Source: Burkholderiaceae bacterium (GTDB lineage Bacteria > Pseudomonadota > Gammaproteobacteria > Burkholderiales > Burkholderiaceae_C). Taken from it: 8,763 bases of DNA. This document shows, piece after piece, positions 1 to 6,343 of the stretch (position 1 is the first letter of the stretch; each line of letters begins with the position of its first letter). The DNA lies in contig JAOTTZ010000049.1 of the NCBI GenBank assembly GCA_029864165.1, forward strand, positions 1 through 8,763. The letters run 5' to 3'. The position numbers were made by a program, and so were the translations under genes. The notes beneath the pieces are model-generated. The model saw only the letters and a program-made list of their open reading frames with translations. It was not told the origin of the DNA and did no database searches.

Positions 1-1032
1 GTCGATCAGCGTTGGATCTAGGTCGGCAATGCCGGCGTAGCCCACCGCGGCAAGAATGCGACCAAGGTTGGGGTCGTTGGCAAAGAACGCCGTCTTGACC
101 AGCGGTGAATGCGCAATCGCATACGCAACCAGCCGACACTCAGCGACGTTGCGCCCGCCTTCGACCCGGACGGTGATGAACTTGGTGGCGCCTTCACCAT
201 CGCGCACTATGGCTTGCGCCAGCTGCTCAGACACGGCAGTCACGGTCTCGCGCAACAACGCACCGTCGCCGGTTTGGAGTTGTGAGATCGGTTCATGGCC
301 GGCCTGGCCGCTGGCCATGAGCACAAAAGAATCGTTGGTGGATGTGTCGCCGTCTACCGTAATGCCGTTAAACGATTGGTCCGCGGCATGCTTGGCCAGC
401 GTTTGCAGCAGTTCGGGCACGACCACCGCATCGGTGGCCACAAAACCGAGCATGGTGGCCATGTCCGGCCGAATCATTCCGGCGCCCTTGGCGATGCCGG
501 TGACGGTCACTGCCTTGCCGCCGATCTGTAGCTGACGCGACGTGGCTTTCGGCATCGTGTCGGTGGTCATGATCGCCTCGGCCGCATGCAGCCAGCGGTC
601 CTCGGCCAAGTCGGCCAGTGCGGCGGGCAATCCAGCGACGATGCGTTCGGATGGCAAGGGCTCCATGATCACACCGGTGGAAAACGGCAACACTTGCTCA
701 GGCCCTAGCTTCAGTCGCTCCGCCAGCGCCACGCAGATCGAATACGCCCGCGCCATACCGTCTTCGCCCGTGCCCGCGTTGGCGTTGCCGGTGTTGATGA
801 CCAGTGCGCGTATGCCGGGCGGCGCCGCCAAATGCTTGCGGCAAAGCTGCACCGGCGCTGCGCAGAAGCGGTTGCGTGTGAATACCCCTGCCACCTGCGC
901 GCCTGCGGGCAGCGTTATCACCGTCAAGTCACTGCGGTTGGCCTTGCGCACACCAGCGCAAGCAACACCCAGCTTGACGCCAGATACGGGGTACAGGTCT
1001 TGCGGATTCGGCGCCGACAAATTGACGGGCAT
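1..1032 (-). CDS. argJ: ArgJ, bifunctional glutamate N-acetyltransferase / amino-acid acetyltransferase (3' end beyond window)
   Basis: ArgJ moves the acetyl group from N-acetylornithine to glutamate, closing the cyclic arginine pathway; many members also make N-acetylglutamate from acetyl-CoA. It is a cytoplasmic Ntn-type hydrolase that cuts itself into two chains. The 344 visible codons read without a break to the window edge. Family hallmarks are the oxyanion-hole segment FSTGVI (residues 117-122), the TTDTMPK block (156-162), the autocleavage site [14 protein letters not shown] with Thr193 as expected nucleophile (codon 454-456), and [13 protein letters not shown] after it. Family proteins are usually about 400-410 residues, so roughly 60 C-terminal residues lie outside the window. 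The ATG is preceded by AGAAGG about 11 bases upstream. It starts 39 bp after the sspB stop on the same strand, so co-transcription with the ssp genes is plausible. No damage is visible. Confidence 0.96.
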   Translation of the reverse strand, partial: MPVNLSAPNPQDLYPVSGVKLGVACAGVRKANRSDLTVITLPAGAQVAGVFTRNRFCAAPVQLCRKHLAAPPGIRALVINTGNANAGTGEDGMARAYSICVALAERLKLGPEQVLPFSTGVIMEPLPSERIVAGLPAALADLAEDRWLHAAEAIMTTDTMPKATSRQLQIGGKAVTVTGIAKGAGMIRPDMATMLGFVATDAVVVPELLQTLAKHAADQSFNGITVDGDTSTNDSFVLMASGQAGHEPISQLQTGDGALLRETVTAVSEQLAQAIVRDGEGATKFITVRVEGGRNVAECRLVAYAIAHSPLVKTAFFANDPNLGRILAAVGYAGIADLDPTLID

Positions 1033-1071
1033 GGGTCAGGCCCTTCTATCTATACACGGGCCGCCGCCACG

Positions 1072-1617
1072 TTACTTGACGCGTTTGAGCGAAGGGCGTC
1101 CTGGCGAAGGCGACTCGGGCGGATCCGAAGGTTGACTGGGTGTAGCTTCGGCTGACACATGGGGTGACTTCGCCGGCTTAGCGGTTGGGCGCTTGCTGGG
1201 CGTCTTATGCGAACGGCTTTCAGTTGCGCTTGGCTTGGTTGTACCAGGGACGACCAAATTGACGGGCGACTCGGTCATGTCGGTCGGCGCGGGGAAGGCC
1301 ATTCCTTGCCCGTTCTCCCGGGCGTAGATGGCAATCACATGGCTGACGGGTACGACGATTTCGCGCCCGGTGCCGCCGAAGCGAGCTTTGAACTCTATGA
1401 ATTCGTTGCCGAGCTGTAGCTGGTTCGTCGCCTCGTAACCGACGTTGAGAACAATTTCGTTGTTCTTGACATACTCGGCCGGTACGCGCACGCTGGGGTC
1501 GACAAACACTGCGATATACGGCGTGTAGCCATTCTCGGAGCACCATTCATGCAGCGCGCGTATGAGGTACGGCCGGGTCGATGTGCCGGTGCCGGACGGT
1601 GCAACAGGCAAGTTCAT
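1072..1617 (-). CDS. sspB: ClpXP protease specificity-enhancing factor SspB
   Basis: SspB is a cytoplasmic adaptor that binds ssrA-tagged and some other proteins and delivers them to ClpXP. The protein is 181 residues. The folded substrate-binding domain covers about residues 10-115 and contains the family's typical stretches (RPYLIRALHEWC, YTPYIAV, VLNVGYEATNQLQLGN, ARFGG, VPVSHVIAIYARENGQGM). After residue 115 it becomes a disordered tail rich in Pro, Ser, Thr and Lys. The protein ends in GRPSLKRVK, which matches the short ClpX-docking peptide at the end of this family (E. coli ends in a similar RVVK). The docking motif and its flexible linker are therefore intact. It starts 12 bp after the sspA stop, the usual sspA-sspB pairing, and is followed by argJ. 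Confidence 0.96.
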   Translation of the reverse strand: MNLPVAPSGTGTSTRPYLIRALHEWCSENGYTPYIAVFVDPSVRVPAEYVKNNEIVLNVGYEATNQLQLGNEFIEFKARFGGTGREIVVPVSHVIAIYARENGQGMAFPAPTDMTESPVNLVVPGTTKPSATESRSHKTPSKRPTAKPAKSPHVSAEATPSQPSDPPESPSPGRPSLKRVK

Positions 1618-1629
1618 GTCAGCGTGGCA

Positions 1630-2241
1630 CTACTTGCGCATCACCTTTTCAGACGGCGTCAGCGCTTCGATATACGCCGGTCTGGAAAAAATGCGCTCAG
1701 CGTACTTCAGCAGCGGCAAGGCATTTTTCGATAGTTCAATGCCGTAGTACTCAAGCCGCCACAGCAACGGTGCGATCGCCACATCCAGCATCGAGAAGTC
1801 GTCACCAAGCATGTACTTGTTCTTCAGGAAGATTGGCGCTAGTTGGGACAGGCGCTCGCATATTTGCGAGCGAGCCCTTTCCATTTGCTTTTCAGTCGGC
1901 TTGCCACTGCGTGATTCGAGCACGTCGACATGCGCGAACAACTCCTTCTCAAAGTTGAGCAAGAACAGGCGCACACGGGCACGCGCCACAGGGTCGCCAG
2001 GCATCAATTGCGGGTGCGGGAAGCGCTCGTCGATGTACTCGTTGATGATGTGCGACTCGTACAGGATCAGATCGCGCTCGACCAAAATGGGCACTTCGTT
2101 GTACGGGTTCATCAACGCGATGTCTTCGGGTATGGCGAACAGGTCAACGTCGCGGATCTCGAAGTCCATACCCTTTTCAAACAACACAAATCGGCAACGG
2201 TGCGAATAGGGGCACGTCGTTCCGGAGTAAAGCACCATCAT
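1630..2241 (-). CDS. sspA: Stringent starvation protein A (RNA polymerase-associated GST-fold regulator)
   Basis: SspA binds RNA polymerase holoenzyme and is involved in stress and stationary-phase gene control; it has a glutathione-transferase fold but is not known as a transferase. The 203-residue protein has a thioredoxin-like N-terminal domain (about 1-78) with CPYS at residues 10-13 and the cis-Pro motif EVPIL (Pro51). An all-helical C-terminal domain with FSMLDVAIAPLLWRL follows. The PHP triplet at 75-77 corresponds to the surface patch that is functionally important in E. coli SspA (from memory of the family). The start is ATGATG; the outer ATG is chosen because AAGGA lies about 10 bases upstream. 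It follows petC by 114 bp and precedes sspB by 12 bp, an arrangement common in beta- and gammaproteobacteria. Confidence 0.96.
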   Translation of the reverse strand: MMVLYSGTTCPYSHRCRFVLFEKGMDFEIRDVDLFAIPEDIALMNPYNEVPILVERDLILYESHIINEYIDERFPHPQLMPGDPVARARVRLFLLNFEKELFAHVDVLESRSGKPTEKQMERARSQICERLSQLAPIFLKNKYMLGDDFSMLDVAIAPLLWRLEYYGIELSKNALPLLKYAERIFSRPAYIEALTPSEKVMRK

Positions 2242-2291
2242 GGGCAGGGGTTCCTTGAAGTCATGAAATCATCAGAGAAAGGTGGTAATGA

Positions 2292-2315
2292 GCACGCAAG
2301 CTCCTCGCTGCGTGC
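2292..2315 (-). other. Hairpin between petC and sspA
   Basis: GCACGCA (2292-2298) and TGCGTGC (2309-2315) form a 7-bp perfect stem; the loop could add a 3-bp inner stem around TCCTC. It lies in the 114-bp gap after the petC stop. No run of T follows on the minus strand, so it is not a standard intrinsic terminator. It might stabilise or process the petABC mRNA, or separate its expression from sspAB. It could also be a chance inverted repeat. Confidence 0.35.
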
Positions 2316-2355
2316 CACTGGTTCTGGTGCGGTGGCCATGCGGACCGCCGCGAAG

Positions 2356-3126
2356 TTACTTGATGTCCTTCCAGTACGCAGCGTTCAGCCGCCACGCAAT
2401 GATGGTAAAGACCGCCAGGAACAGCAGCACCCAGACACCCAAGCGCACGCGCTGGCCCTGGGACGGTTCGCCCATCCACTGCAAAAAACCCACTAAATCG
2501 GCCACCGCGTCGTCGTACTCCAGCGCGTCCATCGACCCTGGTGTCAGTTGCTCGAAGCCCGCGAACTGGTGCACCGTCTTGGTCGGGTCGTGCGGGTCCG
2601 GCGCTTCAGAGAACTTGGCGGCGCGCTGTCCCTGCAACTCCCACATCACATGGGGCATACCGACGCTGGGAAACGCCAGGTTGTTCCAGCCGGTCGCTTT
2701 GGTGTCGTCACGATAGTAGCTGCGCAGGTAGGTGTAGAGGTAGTCGGCTCCCGAGCCCTTGCCCACGGCTGCACGCGAACGAGCGATCAGCGTCAAGTCT
2801 GGCGGCACGCCGCCAAACCACGCCTTGGCCTGCGTGGGGTCGAGTGTGACGTTCATGGTGTCGCCCACCTTGTCGGAGGCGAACATCAAGTTTTTCTCGA
2901 TTTCGGCTTCGGTCAGCCCGAGATTGCGCATGCGGTTGTAGCGCATATAAGACGCAGAATGGCAGTTCAGACAATAGTTGACGAAGAGCTTGGCGCCGTG
3001 CTGCAAGGCCGCCATATCGGTGAGCTTGTCGGTCGGAAACTTGTCCCACACGATGCCGCCCTCGCTGGCCGACGCGCCAGCGACCAAGCCCATGGCCAGC
3101 AGCAGAGAGAGGATGTACTTTTTCAT
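2356..3126 (-). CDS. petC: Cytochrome c1, heme subunit of the cytochrome bc1 complex
   Basis: Cytochrome c1 takes electrons from the Rieske protein and passes them to soluble cytochrome c on the periplasmic side. The chosen protein has 256 residues. It starts with a Sec signal peptide (MKKYILSLLLAMGLVAG, likely cleaved after ASA near residue 20). The covalent heme site CLNCH is at residues 52-56, followed by SASYMRYNRM. The expected axial methionine lies in the VGMPHVMWELQG block. A single C-terminal membrane anchor (RLGVWVLLFLAVFTII) is followed by the short cytoplasmic end KDIK. The frame stays open upstream to a GTG at 3180 inside petB, but the ATG at 3126 directly precedes the signal peptide and avoids that overlap. 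No strong Shine-Dalgarno is visible in the 31-bp gap after petB, so translation may be coupled to petB. Confidence 0.95.
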   Translation of the reverse strand: MKKYILSLLLAMGLVAGASASEGGIVWDKFPTDKLTDMAALQHGAKLFVNYCLNCHSASYMRYNRMRNLGLTEAEIEKNLMFASDKVGDTMNVTLDPTQAKAWFGGVPPDLTLIARSRAAVGKGSGADYLYTYLRSYYRDDTKATGWNNLAFPSVGMPHVMWELQGQRAAKFSEAPDPHDPTKTVHQFAGFEQLTPGSMDALEYDDAVADLVGFLQWMGEPSQGQRVRLGVWVLLFLAVFTIIAWRLNAAYWKDIK

Positions 3127-3157
3127 CGTGGGTGTGCTTGGGCGGCCGCGAGGCAGT

Positions 3158-4558
3158 TCAATGGGCAGCAAAATTGACACGTTCGGGTACGGGCTTGAAT
3201 TTGCCCAGCGAACTCCACCAAGGCATCAGCAGGAAGAAACCGAAGTACAACAGCGTACCAACCTGCGAAACGTAGTTGCCGATGTCCGAAGGTGCTTGGG
3301 CACCCAGGTAACCCAGCACCAGGAAAAAGAACACGAACACGCCGTACACATACCTGTGCCAACTCGGCCGGTACCGGATCGACTTGACGGGGCTGTGGTC
3401 CAGCCAAGGCAGAAAGAACAAGATGATGACCGCGCCACCCATCACGACAACGCCCCAGAACTTGGCGTCGAAGGTTTTGAGCAGCGCGACGGTAACCAGC
3501 GCGCCGACCAGCACGGCCAGTTTGCCGCCCACCCCAAACCGGCCCTTCAGCACGCCCAGTGCGGCTGCTAGCGCGATCATGACCGCCAGCACGTTGATCA
3601 TCTGGTCGTTGGTTGCGCGCAGCATCGAGTAGTAGGGCGTGAAGTACCACACCGGGGCGATATGCGCGGGTGTCTTCATCGAGTCGGCCGGAATGAAGTT
3701 GTTGTATTCGAGAAAGTAGCCACCGAACTCAGGCGCGAAGAAGATGACCGCCGCAAAAAGCAGCAAGAAAACGCTGACCGCGTAGATGTCGTGTACCGTG
3801 TAGTAAGGGTGAAACGGTATGCCGTCCAACGGCACACCCTTAGCGTCTTTCTTGGCCTTGATCTCTACACCGTCCGGATTGTTCGACCCCACTTGGTGCA
3901 AAGCGATGATGTGCAATACCACCACGCCCAGCAGCACCAACGGCACGACGATGACGTGAAAGGCGAAAAAACGGTTCAGGGTGGCGTCACCCACCACATA
4001 GTCGCCGCGGATCAAGAGCGCGAGTTCTTCGCCTATGAACGGCACGGCGGCGAACAAGTTGACGATCACCTGCGCGCCCCAGTAGCTCATTTGGCCCCAT
4101 GGCAACAGGTAGCCGAAAAACGCTTCGGCCATCATGCAAAGGAAAATGACGCAGCCCAATATCCACACCAACTCGCGCGGTTTGCGGTAACTGCCGTAGA
4201 GCAGCCCGCGAAAGATGTGCAAGTAGACGACGATGAAGAAAGCACTCGCGCCGGTGGAGTGCATGTAGCGCATCAGCCAGCCCCAGGGCACGTCGCGCAT
4301 GATGTACTCGACCGAAGCGAAAGCCAGCGCCGCGTCGGGCTTGTAGTGCATCGTCAGGAAAATACCGGTGACGATTTGAATCGCCAGCACCAGCATCGCC
4401 AGCGAGCCAAACACGTACCAAAAGTTGAAGTTCTTTGGTGCGTAGTACTCGCTCATGTGCTCTTTGAAGAGCTTGGTGGCGGGAAACCGGTTATCCACCC
4501 AGTTCATAAACTTGGTGGCGATGGGCGCGTCGGCGGAAACCTGCGTGAACTCAGCCAT
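3158..4558 (-). CDS. petB: Cytochrome b subunit of the cytochrome bc1 complex
   Basis: This is the quinol-oxidising, quinone-reducing membrane core of complex III. The protein is 466 residues with eight or more hydrophobic helices and carries the b6- and subunit-IV-like halves fused, as in proteobacteria. Heme ligands are His100 and His114 (helix B, 13 residues between) and His201 and His216 (helix D, 14 residues between). The Qo-site motif is PVWY at 302-305 rather than PEWY. Other conserved blocks are LPWGQMSYWGAQV and GSNNPDG. Helix D spacing of 14 and PVWY both fit what I recall of beta/gammaproteobacterial cytochromes b. It starts 32 bp after petA and ends 31 bp before petC, so the three genes form one operon. 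No defects are seen. Confidence 0.97.
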   Translation of the reverse strand: MAEFTQVSADAPIATKFMNWVDNRFPATKLFKEHMSEYYAPKNFNFWYVFGSLAMLVLAIQIVTGIFLTMHYKPDAALAFASVEYIMRDVPWGWLMRYMHSTGASAFFIVVYLHIFRGLLYGSYRKPRELVWILGCVIFLCMMAEAFFGYLLPWGQMSYWGAQVIVNLFAAVPFIGEELALLIRGDYVVGDATLNRFFAFHVIVVPLVLLGVVVLHIIALHQVGSNNPDGVEIKAKKDAKGVPLDGIPFHPYYTVHDIYAVSVFLLLFAAVIFFAPEFGGYFLEYNNFIPADSMKTPAHIAPVWYFTPYYSMLRATNDQMINVLAVMIALAAALGVLKGRFGVGGKLAVLVGALVTVALLKTFDAKFWGVVVMGGAVIILFFLPWLDHSPVKSIRYRPSWHRYVYGVFVFFFLVLGYLGAQAPSDIGNYVSQVGTLLYFGFFLLMPWWSSLGKFKPVPERVNFAAH

Positions 4559-4590
4559 ATCGTTGTTCTCGTAGTACCTTGAGCAAGGCG

Positions 4591-5193
4591 TCAGGCTTGC
4601 TTGTCTTGACCGACGAGCAGCCGGTTATCCGACAAGTACATGTGTGGCGGTACCTCAAGGTTGTCGGGCGCAGGCTTGTTTTTGTAGACTCGGCCGGCGA
4701 GGTCGAAAGTCGAACCGTGGCAAGGGCAGAGAAAGCCGCCCGGCCAATCGTCGGCCAGCGACGGTTGCGCGCCCGGTTGGAACTTGTCGATGGGTGAGCA
4801 ACCCAAGTGTGAACAAATACCTACGACGACAAGGACTTCAGGCTTGATGGAACGGTCTTGGTTGCGAGCGTAAGGCGGCGTCAGCTGGTCAGGGTTTCGC
4901 TCCGATTTCGGGTCTGCCAACTGCGGCTCCACCTTGCTCAACGTGGCAAGCTGTTCTGGTGTTCGCCTGAGGATCCACACCGGCTTGCCTCGCCACTCGA
5001 CAGTCATTTTCTCGCCGGATTTCAGCGTACCGATATCGACTTCGACCGGAGCGCCAGCAGCGCGTGCGCGCTCCGAGGGTTCGAAACTGCTGACAAAAGG
5101 CACCGCGGCAAAGCCACCACCGACCACACCGGCGCAACTGGAAGCTATGATCCAGGTGCGCTTGCTGCTATCGAGTGGGGTGTTGTCGCTCAT
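4591..5193 (-). CDS. petA: Rieske iron-sulfur subunit of the cytochrome bc1 complex
   Basis: The Rieske protein carries the mobile 2Fe-2S cluster that moves electrons from quinol to cytochrome c1. It is 200 residues long. The N-terminal membrane anchor with a Tat-type signal reads SSKRTWIIASS (residues 9-19), followed by a Gly-rich hydrophobic segment. The twin-arginine position holds Lys-Arg instead of Arg-Arg, a variant tolerated in some Rieske proteins. Cluster box 1 is CSHLGC (127-132) and box 2 is CPCHGS (156-161). By family knowledge the ligands are Cys127, His129, Cys156 and His159, and Cys132-Cys158 forms the disulfide. The ATG at 5193 has a good ribosome site, GAGGA, five bases upstream (5199-5203). 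This is the first gene of petABC; a probable promoter lies about 50 bp upstream. Confidence 0.97.
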   Translation of the reverse strand: MSDNTPLDSSKRTWIIASSCAGVVGGGFAAVPFVSSFEPSERARAAGAPVEVDIGTLKSGEKMTVEWRGKPVWILRRTPEQLATLSKVEPQLADPKSERNPDQLTPPYARNQDRSIKPEVLVVVGICSHLGCSPIDKFQPGAQPSLADDWPGGFLCPCHGSTFDLAGRVYKNKPAPDNLEVPPHMYLSDNRLLVGQDKQA

Positions 5194-5242
5194 GGGTATC
5201 CTCGTTGCGGGCAGCGCACTACCGGGCTAAGGTCAACCCAAG

Positions 5243-5248
5243 ATTCTA
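5243..5248 (-). promoter_or_regulatory. Candidate -10 box of the petABC promoter
   Basis: On the minus strand the hexamer TAGAAT (one mismatch to TATAAT) lies about 50 bases upstream of the petA start. I see no convincing -35 hexamer at the right distance. The call therefore rests on the -10 match and on its place in the gap before the first gene of the operon. Confidence 0.3.
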
Positions 5249-5504
5249 GCGGACTGCTTCCACGTGCCTGGCCTTTGAGCCCACGCCGGTCGGGCCGAAC
5301 AATGCCACGGTGTCGATTCTTGGCAACAGGACGCGCCCGCTGCGCAGGATTTAAAAGCGTGCGCTATGTTCGACGGCAAGCTGATTGGGCGGCTCGACAC
5401 TGCTGCACTGGGCCGTGTTTTTCACGCATAGACGCTTACCGTGTTACCGATCGAAGCCCGTTGGTGGGCCAAATTTTAGTGAATCAACGCGGCCACACCA
5501 GTGA
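5249..5504. other. Unassigned spacer between petA and the palindromic element
   Basis: I recognise no gene here. The longest protein-like stretch on the plus strand runs from 5270 to a TAG at 5427-5429, with the only ATG at 5366 (coding MFDGKLIGRLDTAALG). Its frame is opened by a TGA just upstream, so at most it is a 20-codon peptide or the tail of a lost gene. The minus strand is broken by stops in all frames. The stretch may contain upstream control sites for petABC, but nothing specific can be named. Confidence 0.4.
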
Positions 5505-5673
5505 CTAGGAGCCTGTCGGACTTGGGGCGTCGAAGCGAGAATCGGTTTCAGCGCGGACAGTTTTTGCCGGATTCGCAGCCCCATAGTGGATCCTATGGGG
5601 CAAGAAGCCGGTGAAAAATGGACTGCTGCAACCGATTTGCAGCCGACGCACCCCAAGCCCGACAGGCTCCTAG
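5505..5673. mobile_element. MITE-like, nearly full-length palindromic element bounded by CTAG
   Basis: The ends are inverted repeats: the left reads GAGCCTGTCGGACTTGGGG from 5509, and the right, read on the other strand from 5669, gives GAGCCTGTCGGGCTTGGGG. Both continue to CGTCG. The similarity runs on, with small gaps, to the exact centre, where GCCCCATAG (5578-5586) and CTATGGGGC (5593-5601) form a perfect 9-bp stem around TGGATC. Both ends are flanked by CTAG (5505-5508 and 5670-5673). This is either a 4-bp target duplication or, as CTAG is itself palindromic, the last bases of the repeats. There is no transposase gene. IS5-type elements favour CTAG-like (YTAR) targets, but I cannot assign a family. 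In the minus-strand transcript it would fold into one long hairpin, just upstream of petABC. Confidence 0.7.
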
Positions 5674-6053
5674 GCGCGGCCTTTACGCAATGCAATGTCC
5701 CTTGAGGGTGGCTCTGCCAGTGCAAAGTCCAGGTCTTCAATCGCCCGTTGCATGCGTTCGAACGGCTCCGTTCCCAGCGTCGACCGCAAGGCGTCGGCGA
5801 GTTCGTTGAAGTGCGCCACTGCCGACAGGTTTCTCTGTTCCAGCAGCGTGGCCAAGAGACGGGTGGCTTCGGTGTCGAGTGGTACTGGGTGGGGCCCTTC
5901 GAGTTTGAGCGGCGGTTGGGTGCCGTGCGCATCGATCACAGGTTGAGCGTGCTCGCGCAACGCAGCGAGCGCATTGAACCTACTTTCCGCAGTTGACCGC
6001 TTCCCTGCGCTGGCTAGGCCGGATGATCGCTGATCTTTGTGCCCACGAATCAT
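5670..6053 (-). CDS. 3' daughter ORF of the split gene, started inside the inserted element
   Basis: This open frame of 127 codons begins at an ATG supplied by the inserted element. Residues 1 to about 25 (MIRGHKDQRSSG and onward) are element-encoded. From Phe26-Asn27 onward it is the original C-terminal part of the interrupted gene. Its ATG overlaps the stop of the 5' daughter frame as ATGA, so it could be translated by re-initiation. I see no independent ribosome site or promoter, and whether it is made is unknown. Confidence 0.35.
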   Translation of the reverse strand: MIRGHKDQRSSGLASAGKRSTAESRFNALAALREHAQPVIDAHGTQPPLKLEGPHPVPLDTEATRLLATLLEQRNLSAVAHFNELADALRSTLGTEPFERMQRAIEDLDFALAEPPSRDIALRKGRA

Positions 6054-6212
6054 GTCACCATTTGGGTGACATCGCTACGAACTCGATCGTGCCGCGCTGT
6101 GGCGCGCTGGCGGCGTTGCTCCTCGTTGCAGGCATTGAGCCTGCGCCTCGTCGCGCCTTGCCAGCCCACCACATCACGACACGCTCCAGTGCGTCCAACT
6201 GCGGAAAGTAGG
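5979..6212. mobile_element. 234-bp MITE-like element with TTGAA target duplication (IS1380-like ends)
   Basis: The left end reads CCTACTTTCCGCAGTTG from 5979, and the right end read inward on the other strand from 6212 is the same 17 bases; similarity continues to 20 of 22. Direct repeats TTGAA flank it at 5974-5978 and 6213-6217. No transposase is encoded, so movement would need one supplied elsewhere. Ends beginning CCTA together with 5-bp duplications match what is known of the IS1380 family (for example ISEcp1), so I infer a non-autonomous relative; this is not confirmed. It contains a 7-bp hairpin, TGTCACC/GGTGACA, at 6053-6071. It lies within and disrupts a small minus-strand gene. Confidence 0.8.
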
Positions 6213-6343
6213 TTGAACAGATACTGCAAAACAGTCGGCGCTTCAGTGCCCTGTGAGTGGCCCCTCAATTGTGATTCTGCTTCGCTGGCGAGATCGGCAT
6301 TGCCAGCGTTGTCATCTACCAGCGAAATTCTGTGCTTGGCCAT
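6050..6343 (-). CDS. 5' daughter ORF of the split gene, ending inside the inserted element
   Basis: This frame has 97 codons. The first 43 (MAKHRISLVDDNAGN through QYLF) come from the original gene. The rest, ending in SDVTQMVT, is read from the mobile element. It stops at TGA 6050-6052, which overlaps the ATG of the 3' daughter frame. It is probably a truncated product without function, unless the first half forms an independent unit. Confidence 0.3.
   Translation of the reverse strand: MAKHRISLVDDNAGNADLASEAESQLRGHSQGTEAPTVLQYLFNLLSAVGRTGACRDVVGWQGATRRRLNACNEEQRRQRATARHDRVRSDVTQMVT

Larger units (their letters stand above)
5670..6343 (-). pseudogene. Small helical protein gene split by a mobile element (resembles the tail of hybrid sensor kinases)
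   Basis: The gene begins at ATG 6343, inside the last 32 bases of the diguanylate cyclase gene, and ends at TAG 5670-5672. A 234-bp element (5979-6212) with a TTGAA target duplication interrupts it. Joining 6343-6213 to 5973-5670 gives one frame of 144 codons plus stop, with the junction reading LQYLFNALAALREH. The restored protein has no membrane segment or signal. Its second half (TRLLATLLEQRNLSAVAHF, ELADALRSTLG, then MQRAIEDLDFALAEP) resembles the helical region found after receiver domains at the C-terminus of some hybrid histidine kinases. That likeness is from memory and no catalytic motif is present. The overlap with the cyclase gene suggests an operon and a related signalling role. 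No strong ribosome site is seen; translational coupling is likely. Confidence 0.6.

Noticed and set aside
56..1135. Plus-strand frames opposite argJ and the sspB 3' end
   Set aside because: They are antisense to clearly conserved argJ and sspB coding sequence and carry no recognisable motifs.
3127..3180. Upstream GTG start of petC at 3180
   Set aside because: It would overlap petB and place an 18-residue Pro/Arg-containing stretch in front of a normal Sec signal peptide; the ATG at 3126 is the better start.
3662..4582. Long plus-strand open frame (306 codons) opposite petB
   Set aside because: It is a shadow of petB: rich in His, Val, Asp and Gln without domain motifs, while the minus strand encodes a textbook cytochrome b.
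5444..5932. Minus-strand 162-codon frame crossing the palindromic element
   Set aside because: It runs out of frame through the split gene, then through the palindrome and into unassigned spacer. It has no recognisable domain; the frame ending at 5670 matches the restored gene instead.
5979..6212. Possible C-terminal transposase fragment inside the 234-bp element
   Set aside because: The minus-strand peptide ending in VTQMVT shows no DDE-type motif or other transposase signature I can recognise, so I leave the interior unassigned.
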